Source: CAZGKW01 sp964526295 (GTDB lineage: Bacteria > Planctomycetota > Phycisphaerae > FEN-1346). Taken from it: DNA of 64,000 bases. The stretch covers positions 1 through 64,000 of the forward strand of contig CAZGKW010000015.1 in assembly GCA_964526295.1 (NCBI GenBank), given 5' to 3'. The position numbers and the translations under genes were made by a program. Of this stretch, positions 22,463 to 30,173 are shown in pieces; the first letter of the stretch is position 1; each line of letters starts with the position of its first letter. The notes beneath the pieces are model-generated. The model had not been told where the DNA came from. It searched no databases and was given only the letters and a program-made list of their open reading frames with translations.

Positions 22463-24904
22463 TCAACGCCCCAGGGCTGCGGTCCTGGGACCTGCTGACG
22501 TCAAGCGCGCACAGGCCACGAACAGGCCGCTGGCGACCTTCAGCGACGCGACCACGAGACACGTGCCGCTGACGCCGAGGACCGGCACCAGGACGACCCC
22601 CGTCACCAGGGCCCCCGCACACGCGCCGACGTGGTCGGCGGCGTCGATCGCGCCTGCGGCGCGGCCCGTCTCCGGCCGGTCGCGCACGAAGACCGCCGCC
22701 GCCAGCGGGAAGACCAGCCCGCCCAACATGCCCGCGACCGCCACCAGGGCGAACGTCGCCACCTGGACCGGCCAGTCCGCCGCGGCAGTCCGCAACAGTG
22801 CCAGGATGATGACCAGCCCCGCGGCGAAGACCGCCACGGCGACGTCCAGGGCGAGGACCGTCCCGAGTCCCGGCCGGCGGCGGGGCTCGGCCCTCGTGCG
22901 GCGCAGACGACGCGTCATCCAGTAGCTGCCCGCCACCAGGCCCGCCATGAACACGCCGATCACGAGGCCGACCATCGAGTAGACGTACCCGTAGAGCGTC
23001 TGAAAGGTGTACAGAAGGACGATCTCGACCGCCATGCCGGCAAAGCCGGTCGTGCCGACGCTCCAGAGGAGGGCCCCGGTTCGAAGGCCGCGCCGACCCC
23101 GAGGCGCCCCCGCCAGCGCCGCCAGGGTCGTGGCCCCGGCCACGGCCGCCAGCACCCACTCCATCCGCAGATCGAGCAGCGACTCCAGGAGCACGGCCCT
23201 GTCCTCGGGCGGCGCGTCCGCCCCGGCGTGGGCCGCCCCCGTCGTCCGCTGCCACAGGACCATTCGGTAGAGCGCCGCGGCGGGCCGCTCGTCGGTGTTG
23301 ACCAACCGGGGCGGATGCCGCGCGAGCCGCGCCCGCAGGTCCGCCCGCTTCGCGGCGTCCAAGAGGTCCGACGCCCCCTCGAACCAGAGCGGATCGAAGT
23401 AGTCCGACGCGACGCCGCGTTCTTCATAGCGCCGCGCGAGGATCCCGCCGTCCGCGGTCAGCACATCTTTGCTCCGGGCGGCGAAGACGTGCATCGTCGC
23501 CCCGAACGTGAGAAGCACGTCGGGGAAGACCCGCACGAGCGGCGCCACGATGCTCCCGACGTAATGCGACGCCTCCGGCCCCCAGTGCCCCACCGACCCG
23601 GTCAGGCTGAACGCCAGGACCCCGTCGTCGGCCATCGCCCCGGCCAGCTCGGCGAAGAACTCCTCCGTGTAGAGCCGCGCCTCCAGGACCGACGAGGGCT
23701 CCGAGGCGGCCAGGACCACGAGGTCGTAGGGCGGCCGGCCCGCGGCCCGGTTTCGCTTCACGAACCGGCGGGCGTCCGTGAAGTGCGTGGTCGGGCGAAC
23801 GGCGTCGGCGGCCCGCCGGTCGGCCTCGGGAAGGCGGGCGTAGACCGCCTCGTACGGCCGCTCGTCGAGCATCACCAGGTCGAGCCGGTCGGGCCCGTGC
23901 GCCAGGAGCTCCTTCAGCAGCCCCTCCAGGCCGCCGCCGAGGACGAGGATACGCCGCGGCGACGGGTGCTGGCACGCCATCAGGTGGGCCTCGACGGCCA
24001 GCTCGTACGGGTTCGGCCACGTCGCCGCCACCGTCCCGTTCGTGTACAGGCTGAACTGGTCCTGGAGCCGGCCGACGGCGACGTTCTGGTGCCGCGTGTC
24101 GAAGCACGTCTCGAGCTCCAGGCCCGGCGCAAAGCTTTCCCATCGCCGAAGGATCGTCCAGCGATTGAGTGCGTGCTCCCATCCGACCGTTCCGGCTGAG
24201 ACGCGCTCGGCGCCGCGGAGATAGACGACCGTCTGGAGGAGCGCGAGGCCGACTGCGGCCAGACCCGCCACGCCGATCAGCCACACCCGGGCCGTCCTGT
24301 CCGCAACGACGAGGACCATGGCCGCCGCCACCAACGACCCGGGCCCGACGATGACCCAGAAGACGTCCGGGTACGAGACGCCGACGAACGACCACAGGGC
24401 CCCGCCTACCAGGCTGCCGGCCGACTCGGCCAGGTAGACCCAGCCGACGGCCCGGGCTTTGGACGCGCCGTCGAGGGCCTCGCGGCCCACCAGGGCGCTC
24501 GCCGCAGGGAACGCCAGGCCGACCCACACGCTGACGGGGACCGCTGCGGCGGCGGCGACGGCGACCATCGGCCCCAGGCCGACGTACTGACCCGGCCCGA
24601 CGCCCAGCAGTGGCCGGGCCACCCTCAGCAGGACGACCTCGCCGACGAGGACGAGCGGCATCGCGAGGCCCGCCACGCCGAGAACCAGCCCGGGTCTTCG
24701 GGCCCGCTCGATCCGCCGGCCGGCCAGGTGGGCCCCCAGGGCCACGCCGCTCAGCCAGAACGCCAGCACCAGCCCCCAGGAAAGCTCCGAGCCGAACAGC
24801 AGGACCTGGGCCTCGCGCAGCAGCATCGCCTGGGCCGCCACCGCATAGCCGCCCAGCAGGAAGTACGCGATCAGGATGGTCCACCGCCTCGGAAGGCGTC
24901 GCAT
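22463..24904 (-). CDS. Integral-membrane spermidine-synthase-like protein
   Basis: 813 residues: about 7 transmembrane helices (1-220), a soluble SpeE-like Rossmann domain (about 240-520) and a second block of helices (about 575-800). The Rossmann part has ILVLGGGLEGLLKELLAHG and a DARRFVK segment. At the position where aminopropyltransferases keep a catalytic Asp (D-x-x-D-P) this protein reads VVLAASEPSS, so true spermidine synthesis is doubtful. It resembles the large 'fused MFS/spermidine synthase' proteins common in planctomycetes and deltaproteobacteria. Convergent with the radical SAM operon (15-base gap). Confidence 0.8.
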   Translation of the reverse strand: MRRLPRRWTILIAYFLLGGYAVAAQAMLLREAQVLLFGSELSWGLVLAFWLSGVALGAHLAGRRIERARRPGLVLGVAGLAMPLVLVGEVVLLRVARPLLGVGPGQYVGLGPMVAVAAAAAVPVSVWVGLAFPAASALVGREALDGASKARAVGWVYLAESAGSLVGGALWSFVGVSYPDVFWVIVGPGSLVAAAMVLVVADRTARVWLIGVAGLAAVGLALLQTVVYLRGAERVSAGTVGWEHALNRWTILRRWESFAPGLELETCFDTRHQNVAVGRLQDQFSLYTNGTVAATWPNPYELAVEAHLMACQHPSPRRILVLGGGLEGLLKELLAHGPDRLDLVMLDERPYEAVYARLPEADRRAADAVRPTTHFTDARRFVKRNRAAGRPPYDLVVLAASEPSSVLEARLYTEEFFAELAGAMADDGVLAFSLTGSVGHWGPEASHYVGSIVAPLVRVFPDVLLTFGATMHVFAARSKDVLTADGGILARRYEERGVASDYFDPLWFEGASDLLDAAKRADLRARLARHPPRLVNTDERPAAALYRMVLWQRTTGAAHAGADAPPEDRAVLLESLLDLRMEWVLAAVAGATTLAALAGAPRGRRGLRTGALLWSVGTTGFAGMAVEIVLLYTFQTLYGYVYSMVGLVIGVFMAGLVAGSYWMTRRLRRTRAEPRRRPGLGTVLALDVAVAVFAAGLVIILALLRTAAADWPVQVATFALVAVAGMLGGLVFPLAAAVFVRDRPETGRAAGAIDAADHVGACAGALVTGVVLVPVLGVSGTCLVVASLKVASGLFVACARLTSAGPRTAALGR

Positions 24905-24924
24905 GCGAGCCTCGAATGAGCCGC

Positions 24925-24953
24925 ATCCTAGGCGCGGCGTCCGCCCTGTTCAA
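24925..24953 (-). promoter_or_regulatory. Candidate promoter of the membrane spermidine-synthase-like gene
   Basis: Minus strand: TTGAAC (24953-24948), a 17-base spacer, TAGGAT (24930-24925). The -10 ends 21 bases from the ATG at 24904. Confidence 0.4.
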
Positions 24954-24971
24954 GCTCTCGGACGATTCGGC

Positions 24972-25001
24972 TTGTGCTTCCCCGCTGCCGCCGCCTATGA
25001 T
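24972..25001 (+). promoter_or_regulatory. Candidate promoter of the RraA-like gene
   Basis: TTGTGC (24972-24977), an 18-base spacer, TATGAT (24996-25001), 36 bases before GTG 25037. Confidence 0.45.
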
Positions 25002-25036
25002 GGGGCGGGCCGGACCCAGGGCCTGGAGGAGAGCGC

Positions 25037-25717
25037 GTGCCAGACGAGAAGCTGATCGAGCGGTTCGCGAGCGTGCGTACCTCGGACGCCTCGGACGCCC
25101 TCGACGCGATGGGCCTCGTGGACGTCCAGATCTTGGACCCGGTCATCCGCCCGGTCTGGGGCCCTGGAATGAAGGCCGCGGGGCGGGCCCGGACGGCCTG
25201 CCTGGTGCCGAGCGCTCGGCGGATCCCCCGGATGACGCTCGATGAGTACCGCGAGCGGCTCGGCGAGATGACCGACGACTGCTATCAGATCACGGGGGCC
25301 GTCGAGGACGGCGACTTCCTCGTCATCGACGCGGGCCGGGTGGCCGCCGGCTTCTGCGGCTCCGACATGATCATGGGCCTCATGGAGAAGGGCGTCCGCG
25401 GCGTGGCCATCGACGGCGGGTGCCGCGACTCGTACGAGGTCGGGTTGGAACGCGGCCCGGTCTGGTGCACCGTCCGGACCTGCGCGCACGTCATCGGCCG
25501 GCTGAAGCTCGGAAGCATCGGCGAGCCGGTCGATTGTGCCGGTGTGACGGTCGAGACGGGCGACGTGGTTGTGGCGGACGACGACGCGGTCGTGGTCGTC
25601 CCGCAGGCGCTAGCCGAGGAGGTGATCGAGATCGCCGAGGCGGTCCTGGCGGCCGACAAGGTTTCGCGGCGGAAGCACTACGAGACGCTGGGCCTGGAGC
25701 CCGACGAGACCGTTTAG
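25037..25717 (+). CDS. RraA/HMG-aldolase family protein
   Basis: 226 residues from GTG 25037, with GGAGGA before it. The fold marks of the RraA/4-hydroxy-4-methyl-2-oxoglutarate aldolase family are present: TSDASDALDAMGL at the start, GFCGSDMIMGLMEKGVRGVAIDGGCRDS (the G-x-x-x-x-x-A and DG-x-x-RD substrate/metal motif) and GDVVVADDDAVVVVP. Members are either class II pyruvate aldolases or the RNase E regulator RraA; the conserved GCRD favours an aldolase-type fold, but the substrate cannot be told. It is followed by two strong hairpins. Confidence 0.85.
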   Translation: MPDEKLIERFASVRTSDASDALDAMGLVDVQILDPVIRPVWGPGMKAAGRARTACLVPSARRIPRMTLDEYRERLGEMTDDCYQITGAVEDGDFLVIDAGRVAAGFCGSDMIMGLMEKGVRGVAIDGGCRDSYEVGLERGPVWCTVRTCAHVIGRLKLGSIGEPVDCAGVTVETGDVVVADDDAVVVVPQALAEEVIEIAEAVLAADKVSRRKHYETLGLEPDETV

Positions 25718-25757
25718 CGACCGTCCGACTGGGGCGTCTGGCCGCGACCTGACTTCG

Positions 25758-25791
25758 CCCTGCGGGCTTCGTCGGGCGAATGCCCGCAGGG
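25758..25791. terminator. Perfect 10-bp hairpin after RraA-like gene
   Basis: CCCTGCGGGC (25758-25767) pairs with GCCCGCAGGG (25782-25791), and the loop can extend the stem through TTCG/CGAA. It starts 41 bases after the stop codon at 25717. Confidence 0.5.
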
Positions 25792-25793
25792 GG

Positions 25794-25811
25794 GCCCGCC
25801 ATCCGGCGGGC
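25794..25811. terminator. Second hairpin, 7-bp stem with four-base loop
   Basis: GCCCGCC (25794-25800), loop ATCC, GGCGGGC (25805-25811), directly after the previous hairpin and 24 bases before the next start codon. It could also act on translation of the next gene. Confidence 0.4.
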
Positions 25812-25835
25812 CTGCGTGCTACGAAGGAGTGACAC

Positions 25836-26900
25836 GTGCCAAGCGTTTTCGACAAGGTCCTCGGCTGCATCGCGGCCAGCCAGATCGGCTCGGCCATGGG
25901 GGCCGCCGTCGAGGGATGGACCTGGCGGGCCATCGAGGAGAAGCACGGCCGGCTCGAGCACCTCCTGGCGTACGAGCATTACGGCAACGGGTGGACCCGC
26001 CCGCCGGGGACGACCGAGGACGGCATCGAGCGCCAGCGGGTGTTCCTGCGTGCGATCCGCCGGGCCCAAGGCCGGCCCAGTGCCGCCGACGTTGCCGCCG
26101 TCTGGCGCGACGAGGTCGACGCCGACAAGGCCGAGTGGTGCATGGAACCGTTCGATCGGCGGCTGATCCGGCTGTCGAAGGCGGGCGTCGCGGGACCGGA
26201 CCTGGGTCGGTTCAACCCGTTCGGGCAGATCGTGAGCCTGGCGCGCTCGTGCCACCCGGTGGGCCTGGTGAATGCGGGCGACCCGGCGGGCGCGGTCGCA
26301 TCCGTTGGAGATGCCGGGCGGGCGCTTTTCCCGCCGACGGCCGATGCCATCGCGTGGGCGGGCGTCGTGGCGGCTGGCATCGCGGCCGCTTTCCTGCCAC
26401 ACGCCTCGGCCGATTCGGTCCTCGGCGCTGCCCGCGAGGCGGCGCCGGAGGCCCTCCACCGCGAGATCGACCGGGCCCTCGACGTGGCCCGCGACGCGGA
26501 CGACCCGGTCGGCATGCGGGAGGCGTTCGACGGGATCTACAGCGGCCGCGGGACGCCGTACGCCCTCAGCTTCGCGGGGGAGGTCGTCTCGAAGGGCCTG
26601 GCGGTCTTCCTGGCGACGAAGGGCGACCCGCGGGGGGCCATCGTGACGGCGGTCAACTTCGGCCGCGACACGGATTGCCTGGCGGCCGTGGCGGGGGGCT
26701 TGGCCGGGGCCCTGGGCGGGACCGAGCCGCTGCCGGCGGAATGGCTGGCACGGGTGGATGCCGCGACGCAAGTCAGCCCCTACACGAACCTGAAGCTGTC
26801 GCTGGAAGCCCAGGCCCAGATCGTGTGGGATGCCTTGGAGCTGGAGCAGGAGCGGGCGGCCGAGCGGATGGCGGTCCTGAAGGAAATCCTGAAATCGTGA
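25836..26900 (+). CDS. ADP-ribosylglycohydrolase family protein
   Basis: 354 residues from GTG 25836 (GAAGGAG upstream). The all-helical DraG-like family is recognised from the N-terminal GCIAASQIGSAMGAAVEG, the PPGTTEDGIERQ segment in the place of the usual metal-binding T/S-DD, and the C-terminal metal motif NFGRDTDCLAAVAGGLAGALGG. The first metal motif reads TTEDG, slightly degenerate. Such proteins remove ADP-ribose from proteins or hydrolyse other ADP-ribosyl compounds; the specific substrate is unknown. It is followed by a nitroreductase and HslVU genes in the same direction. Confidence 0.85.
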   Translation: MPSVFDKVLGCIAASQIGSAMGAAVEGWTWRAIEEKHGRLEHLLAYEHYGNGWTRPPGTTEDGIERQRVFLRAIRRAQGRPSAADVAAVWRDEVDADKAEWCMEPFDRRLIRLSKAGVAGPDLGRFNPFGQIVSLARSCHPVGLVNAGDPAGAVASVGDAGRALFPPTADAIAWAGVVAAGIAAAFLPHASADSVLGAAREAAPEALHREIDRALDVARDADDPVGMREAFDGIYSGRGTPYALSFAGEVVSKGLAVFLATKGDPRGAIVTAVNFGRDTDCLAAVAGGLAGALGGTEPLPAEWLARVDAATQVSPYTNLKLSLEAQAQIVWDALELEQERAAERMAVLKEILKS

Positions 26901-26991
26901 CGCCGCAGGCGCGAACCGGTCGGCCTGGGTACAATGCAGGTCGGCGGGTCCTGCCGCACCGAACGACCGCCGTACCAGGAAGGAGAACGCG

Positions 26992-27492
26992 ATGGACCTG
27001 TTCGAGGCAATCGAAAAGCGGGCGAGCGTCCGGGCCTTCGAGCCGGCCGAGGTGTCCGAGGCCGACATGACGAAGGTCCTCGACGCCGGGCGACGGGCGC
27101 CCTCGGGGGGCAACCGCCAGCCGCTCCGGTACATCGTCATCCGCGACGCCGAGACCCTCAAGGCCCTGGAGAAGACGCAGGGCTCGCTGGCGTCGGCGTC
27201 GGCGGCCGTCGCAATCGTAGCTGATCCGGCGGCTTCACGGTGGTGGCTGGAGGACGCGGCGGCGGCGGCCGAGAACATGCTCCTGGCCATCACGGCCCTC
27301 GGGTATGCGTCCGTGTGGGTCGAGGGGACGCTGCTGAAGGTCGAGGACTGGGCGAAACAACTCCTCGACGTGCCGGCGGAGAAGCGGCTGATCGTCCTCC
27401 TGCCCATCGGCAAGGCCCCCCAGGAGACGCCCCAGGCCGACAAGAAGCCGATCGATGAGCTCGTCTGGCACGAGCGGTACGGGAAACGCTAG
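26992..27492 (+). CDS. Nitroreductase family protein
   Basis: 166 residues, MDLFEAIEKRASVRAFEPAEVSE at the start, the FMN-contact block RAPSGGNRQPLRYIVIRD, and ENMLLAITALGYASVWVEG near the end. AGGAGAA precedes the ATG. A TACAAT box at 26931-26936 could be a -10, but no good -35 is visible. An FMN oxidoreductase of unknown substrate; HslV begins 13 bases downstream. Confidence 0.85.
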   Translation: MDLFEAIEKRASVRAFEPAEVSEADMTKVLDAGRRAPSGGNRQPLRYIVIRDAETLKALEKTQGSLASASAAVAIVADPAASRWWLEDAAAAAENMLLAITALGYASVWVEGTLLKVEDWAKQLLDVPAEKRLIVLLPIGKAPQETPQADKKPIDELVWHERYGKR

Positions 27493-27504
27493 CAAGGGGC
27501 GGCC

Positions 27505-28044
27505 ATGACGACCCGATCGACGACGATCCTATCGGTCCGGCGCGACGGCCGCGTCGCCGTCGGCGGAGACGGACAGGTCACGCTCAAGGACACGATCGTG
27601 AAGGCGGACGCCCTGAAAATCCGCCGCCTCGGTGACGACGGGGAGGTGATCTGCGGCTTTGCCGGCGGGGCCGCCGACGCATTCGCCCTGATGGAGCGGT
27701 TCGAGGCGAAGCTGAAGGACGCCTCGGGCAACCTCCGCAAGGCCGCCGTCGAGCTGGCCAAGGCCTGGCGGATGGACCGGGCCCTGCGGCGCCTGGAGAG
27801 CCTCCTGGCCGTCGTCGACCGCGAGACGAGCCTCATCATCTCCGGGGCCGGCGACGTCATCGAGCCGGCCGACGGGCTGATTGGCATCGGTTCCGGCGGG
27901 GCCTACGCCCGGAGCGCCGCGGCGGCCCTGCTGAAGCACACGGACCTGCCGGCCGAGGAGGTCGTCCGCGAGGGTCTTCTGATCGCCGCCGAGACGTGCG
28001 TCTATACGAACGACCGGATCCACGTGGAGGTCCTTCCCGAATGA
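27505..28044 (+). CDS. hslV: ATP-dependent protease proteolytic subunit HslV
   Basis: 179 residues. The mature N-terminus is TTILSVRRDGRVAVGGDGQVTL; Escherichia coli HslV begins MTTIVSVRR, so here five residues (MTTRS) precede the catalytic Thr6 and must be removed by autoprocessing. Family blocks VICGFAGGAADAFALMERFEAKL, AVELAKAWRMDRALRRLE, LIGIGSGGAYARSAAAALL and CVYTNDRIHVE are intact. It overlaps hslU by 4 bases (ATGA). Together they form the HslUV protease: a double hexameric peptidase ring capped by the unfoldase. Confidence 0.95.
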   Translation: MTTRSTTILSVRRDGRVAVGGDGQVTLKDTIVKADALKIRRLGDDGEVICGFAGGAADAFALMERFEAKLKDASGNLRKAAVELAKAWRMDRALRRLESLLAVVDRETSLIISGAGDVIEPADGLIGIGSGGAYARSAAAALLKHTDLPAEEVVREGLLIAAETCVYTNDRIHVEVLPE

Positions 28045-29498
28045 GCGCCGCACGGCCCGGCTGCGCAGACTCACCCTCGCGGGACGCCCCGGCGCGGAGC
28101 GCCGATGCGGCCCCGTCGCGGGCCCTAGAAGCCCCGCCGACCGCCCCGCAGGAGCTGACGCCCCGCGAGATCGTCGCCCGCCTGGACCGGTACATCATCA
28201 GCCAGAACGAGGCGAAACGGGCCATCGCCATCGCCATGCGGAACCGGTGGCGGCGGCTCCGCCTGCCCGACGACCTCCGCGACGAGGTCGCCCCGAAGAA
28301 CATCATCATGATCGGCCCGACGGGCGTCGGCAAGACCGAGATCGCCCGCCGCATGGCCGCCCTCGTCGGTGCCCCGTTCATCAAGGTCGAGGTCACCAAG
28401 TACACCGAGGTGGGGTATGTCGGGCGCGACGTCGAGTCGATCGTCCGCGACCTGACGGAGTTGTCGGTGAACCTTGTGCGGCAGGAGGCCCGCGAGGCCG
28501 TCCGGGAGGAGGCCGAGCAGGCCGCCGAGGAGCGGCTCGTGGACGTGCTCCTTCCGAGCGGCCGATGGGCCGCCGCCCGCTCCGGCGGCGAGGTCCCCCA
28601 GGAGGAAGTCGACGCCCAGCGGCAATCAAGCCGCGAGAAGATCCGCCAGAAGCTCCGGGCGGGCGTCCTGGAGGACCGCATCGTCGAGATCGAGGTCGTC
28701 GAGAAGGTCGACCTGGGCATGATCGGCGGGCCCGAGCAGGAGCAGATGATCGGCCTCCAGGAGATGATGGAGCGGTTCATGCCGCCGCGGACGAAAAAGC
28801 GCCGCGTGACCGTCCGGGAGGCCCGCGAAATCCTCACCGCCCAGGAAGCCGACCGCATGGTCGACCAGTCGCACGTCAACTCGGAGGCCCTGCGCCGGGT
28901 CCAGTCGTTGGGCATCGTCTTTCTGGACGAGCTGGACAAGGTCGCCGGGACCGAGGCGAAGTTCGGCCCGGACGTGAGCCGCCAGGGCGTCCAGCGTGAC
29001 CTCCTGCCCATCGTCGAGGGGAGCACGGTCGGCACGCGGTACGGCCTGGTGAAGACCGACCATATTCTGTTCATCGGGGCGGGGGCGTTCACCCAGGCCA
29101 AGCCCTCGGACCTGATGCCGGAGCTCCAGGGCCGGTTCCCCATCCGCGTCGAGCTGACGGACCTGGCGGCCGATGCGTTCGAGCGGATCCTCACCGAGCC
29201 GGACAACGCCCTCGTGAAGCAGCACCGGGCGATGCTGGCGACCGAGGGCGTCCTGCTCGACTTCGACGACTCGGCGGTCCGCGAGATCGCCGCCATCGCC
29301 TATCGGATCAACCAGTCGGCGCAGAACATCGGGGCCCGGCGGCTGTACACGGTGATGGAGAAGCTGGTCGAGGACCTCTCGTTCGAGGCGCCCGACCTGC
29401 CGGAGGACCGGCGGGAGGTGCACGTCGATGCCGACTACGTGCGAGAGAAGCTTGCCGACATCGCCGAGAGCGAGGACCTGGCGAAGTATATCCTCTGA
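28041..29498 (+). CDS. hslU: ATP-dependent protease ATPase subunit HslU
   Basis: 485 residues, AAA+ unfoldase. After an Ala/Ser-rich N-terminal extension of about 35 residues comes LTPREIVARLDRYIISQNEAKRA, Walker A GPTGVGKTE, the pore loop VTKYTEVGYVGRDVESIVRDL, an intermediate (I) domain, Walker B IVFLDELDK and sensor/arginine-finger region PELQGRFPIRVEL. The C-terminus ends KYIL, matching the hydrophobic tail that inserts into HslV. The overlapping start with hslV fixes ATG 28041. Confidence 0.95.
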   Translation: MSAARPGCADSPSRDAPARSADAAPSRALEAPPTAPQELTPREIVARLDRYIISQNEAKRAIAIAMRNRWRRLRLPDDLRDEVAPKNIIMIGPTGVGKTEIARRMAALVGAPFIKVEVTKYTEVGYVGRDVESIVRDLTELSVNLVRQEAREAVREEAEQAAEERLVDVLLPSGRWAAARSGGEVPQEEVDAQRQSSREKIRQKLRAGVLEDRIVEIEVVEKVDLGMIGGPEQEQMIGLQEMMERFMPPRTKKRRVTVREAREILTAQEADRMVDQSHVNSEALRRVQSLGIVFLDELDKVAGTEAKFGPDVSRQGVQRDLLPIVEGSTVGTRYGLVKTDHILFIGAGAFTQAKPSDLMPELQGRFPIRVELTDLAADAFERILTEPDNALVKQHRAMLATEGVLLDFDDSAVREIAAIAYRINQSAQNIGARRLYTVMEKLVEDLSFEAPDLPEDRREVHVDADYVREKLADIAESEDLAKYIL

Positions 29499-29576
29499 AC
29501 GAGCCCGGAGCGGAAGCTCCAGGTTACGTGCACCCGGGCAGCCAACTCCGCGAACCGATCACGCCCCCCCCCGGGC

Positions 29577-30029
29577 CTACGACTTCAGCACGCCCACGAC
29601 GTGGTTCCACCGGGGGTCCCGGCGGAGTTTCTCCAGGTCGGGGTCCTGCTCCATGTGCTCCACGTCGCGGTACCCGAGATCGATCGCTTTCTTCAAGGCG
29701 GCCACGGCCCGGCTGGGCTCCTCCAGGAGCGACCAGGAGCACGCCAGGTTGTAGTGGGCGATGGGGTCGCGGGGCTTCAGGCCCACCAGCTTCATGTCGA
29801 CGGCCAGGCCGTCGCGGTACCGGCCCGCCTCGGTATAAAGATGGCCGAGGTTCTCCAGGGCATCGCGGTCCTCGCCGCCCCGGGCCAGCACGTCCTCCAG
29901 GAACCGGATGGCGAACGCGTCCTCGTCCTCCTGGAACCGCTCGACGAGGGCGTCGGGCAGGGGCCCCCGGACCGACGCAACCAAGTCCCAGTGCGACCAG
30001 TTGACCGTCGTGCGCTCGAGGAAAGCCAT
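29577..30029 (-). CDS. TPR-repeat protein
   Basis: 150 residues from ATG 30029 (MAFLERTTVNWSHWDLVASV). Tetratricopeptide-type helices are seen at GEDRDALENLGHLYTEAGRYRDGLAVDMKL and RDPIAHYNLACSWSLLEEPSRAVAALKKAIDLGY, ending DPDLEKLRRDPRW. Such short TPR proteins usually scaffold protein complexes. Its -10 region is likely TATAAT at 30059-30054 (minus strand); a TTGACA lies 23 bases upstream of it, too far for normal spacing. Convergent with hslU across 78 bases. Confidence 0.75.
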   Translation of the reverse strand: MAFLERTTVNWSHWDLVASVRGPLPDALVERFQEDEDAFAIRFLEDVLARGGEDRDALENLGHLYTEAGRYRDGLAVDMKLVGLKPRDPIAHYNLACSWSLLEEPSRAVAALKKAIDLGYRDVEHMEQDPDLEKLRRDPRWNHVVGVLKS

Positions 30030-30113
30030 GGCACCTCTCCCCAGTCCCGTGGGATTATACACGAGTCTTCGGGAAAAGCGAGTGTCAAGCGGCGAGGGGC
30101 CCCCCCCGGCTCG

Positions 30114-30141
30114 TTGCAGCCGCCAGGCGCCGCCCTATAAT
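30114..30141 (+). promoter_or_regulatory. Promoter of the uronate-isomerase-like gene
   Basis: TTGCAG (30114-30119), a 16-base spacer, TATAAT (30136-30141), 32 bases before GTG 30174. Confidence 0.6.
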
Positions 30142-30173
30142 GGCCGACGCCTCCCTGAAGGAAAGGAACTCCC

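Noticed and set aside
27505..29498. A 20S proteasome interpretation of the HslV-like protease
   Set aside because: Length, the TTILSVRR start, the SGGAYARSAAAALL block and the adjacent HslU with a KYIL tail all specify HslUV.
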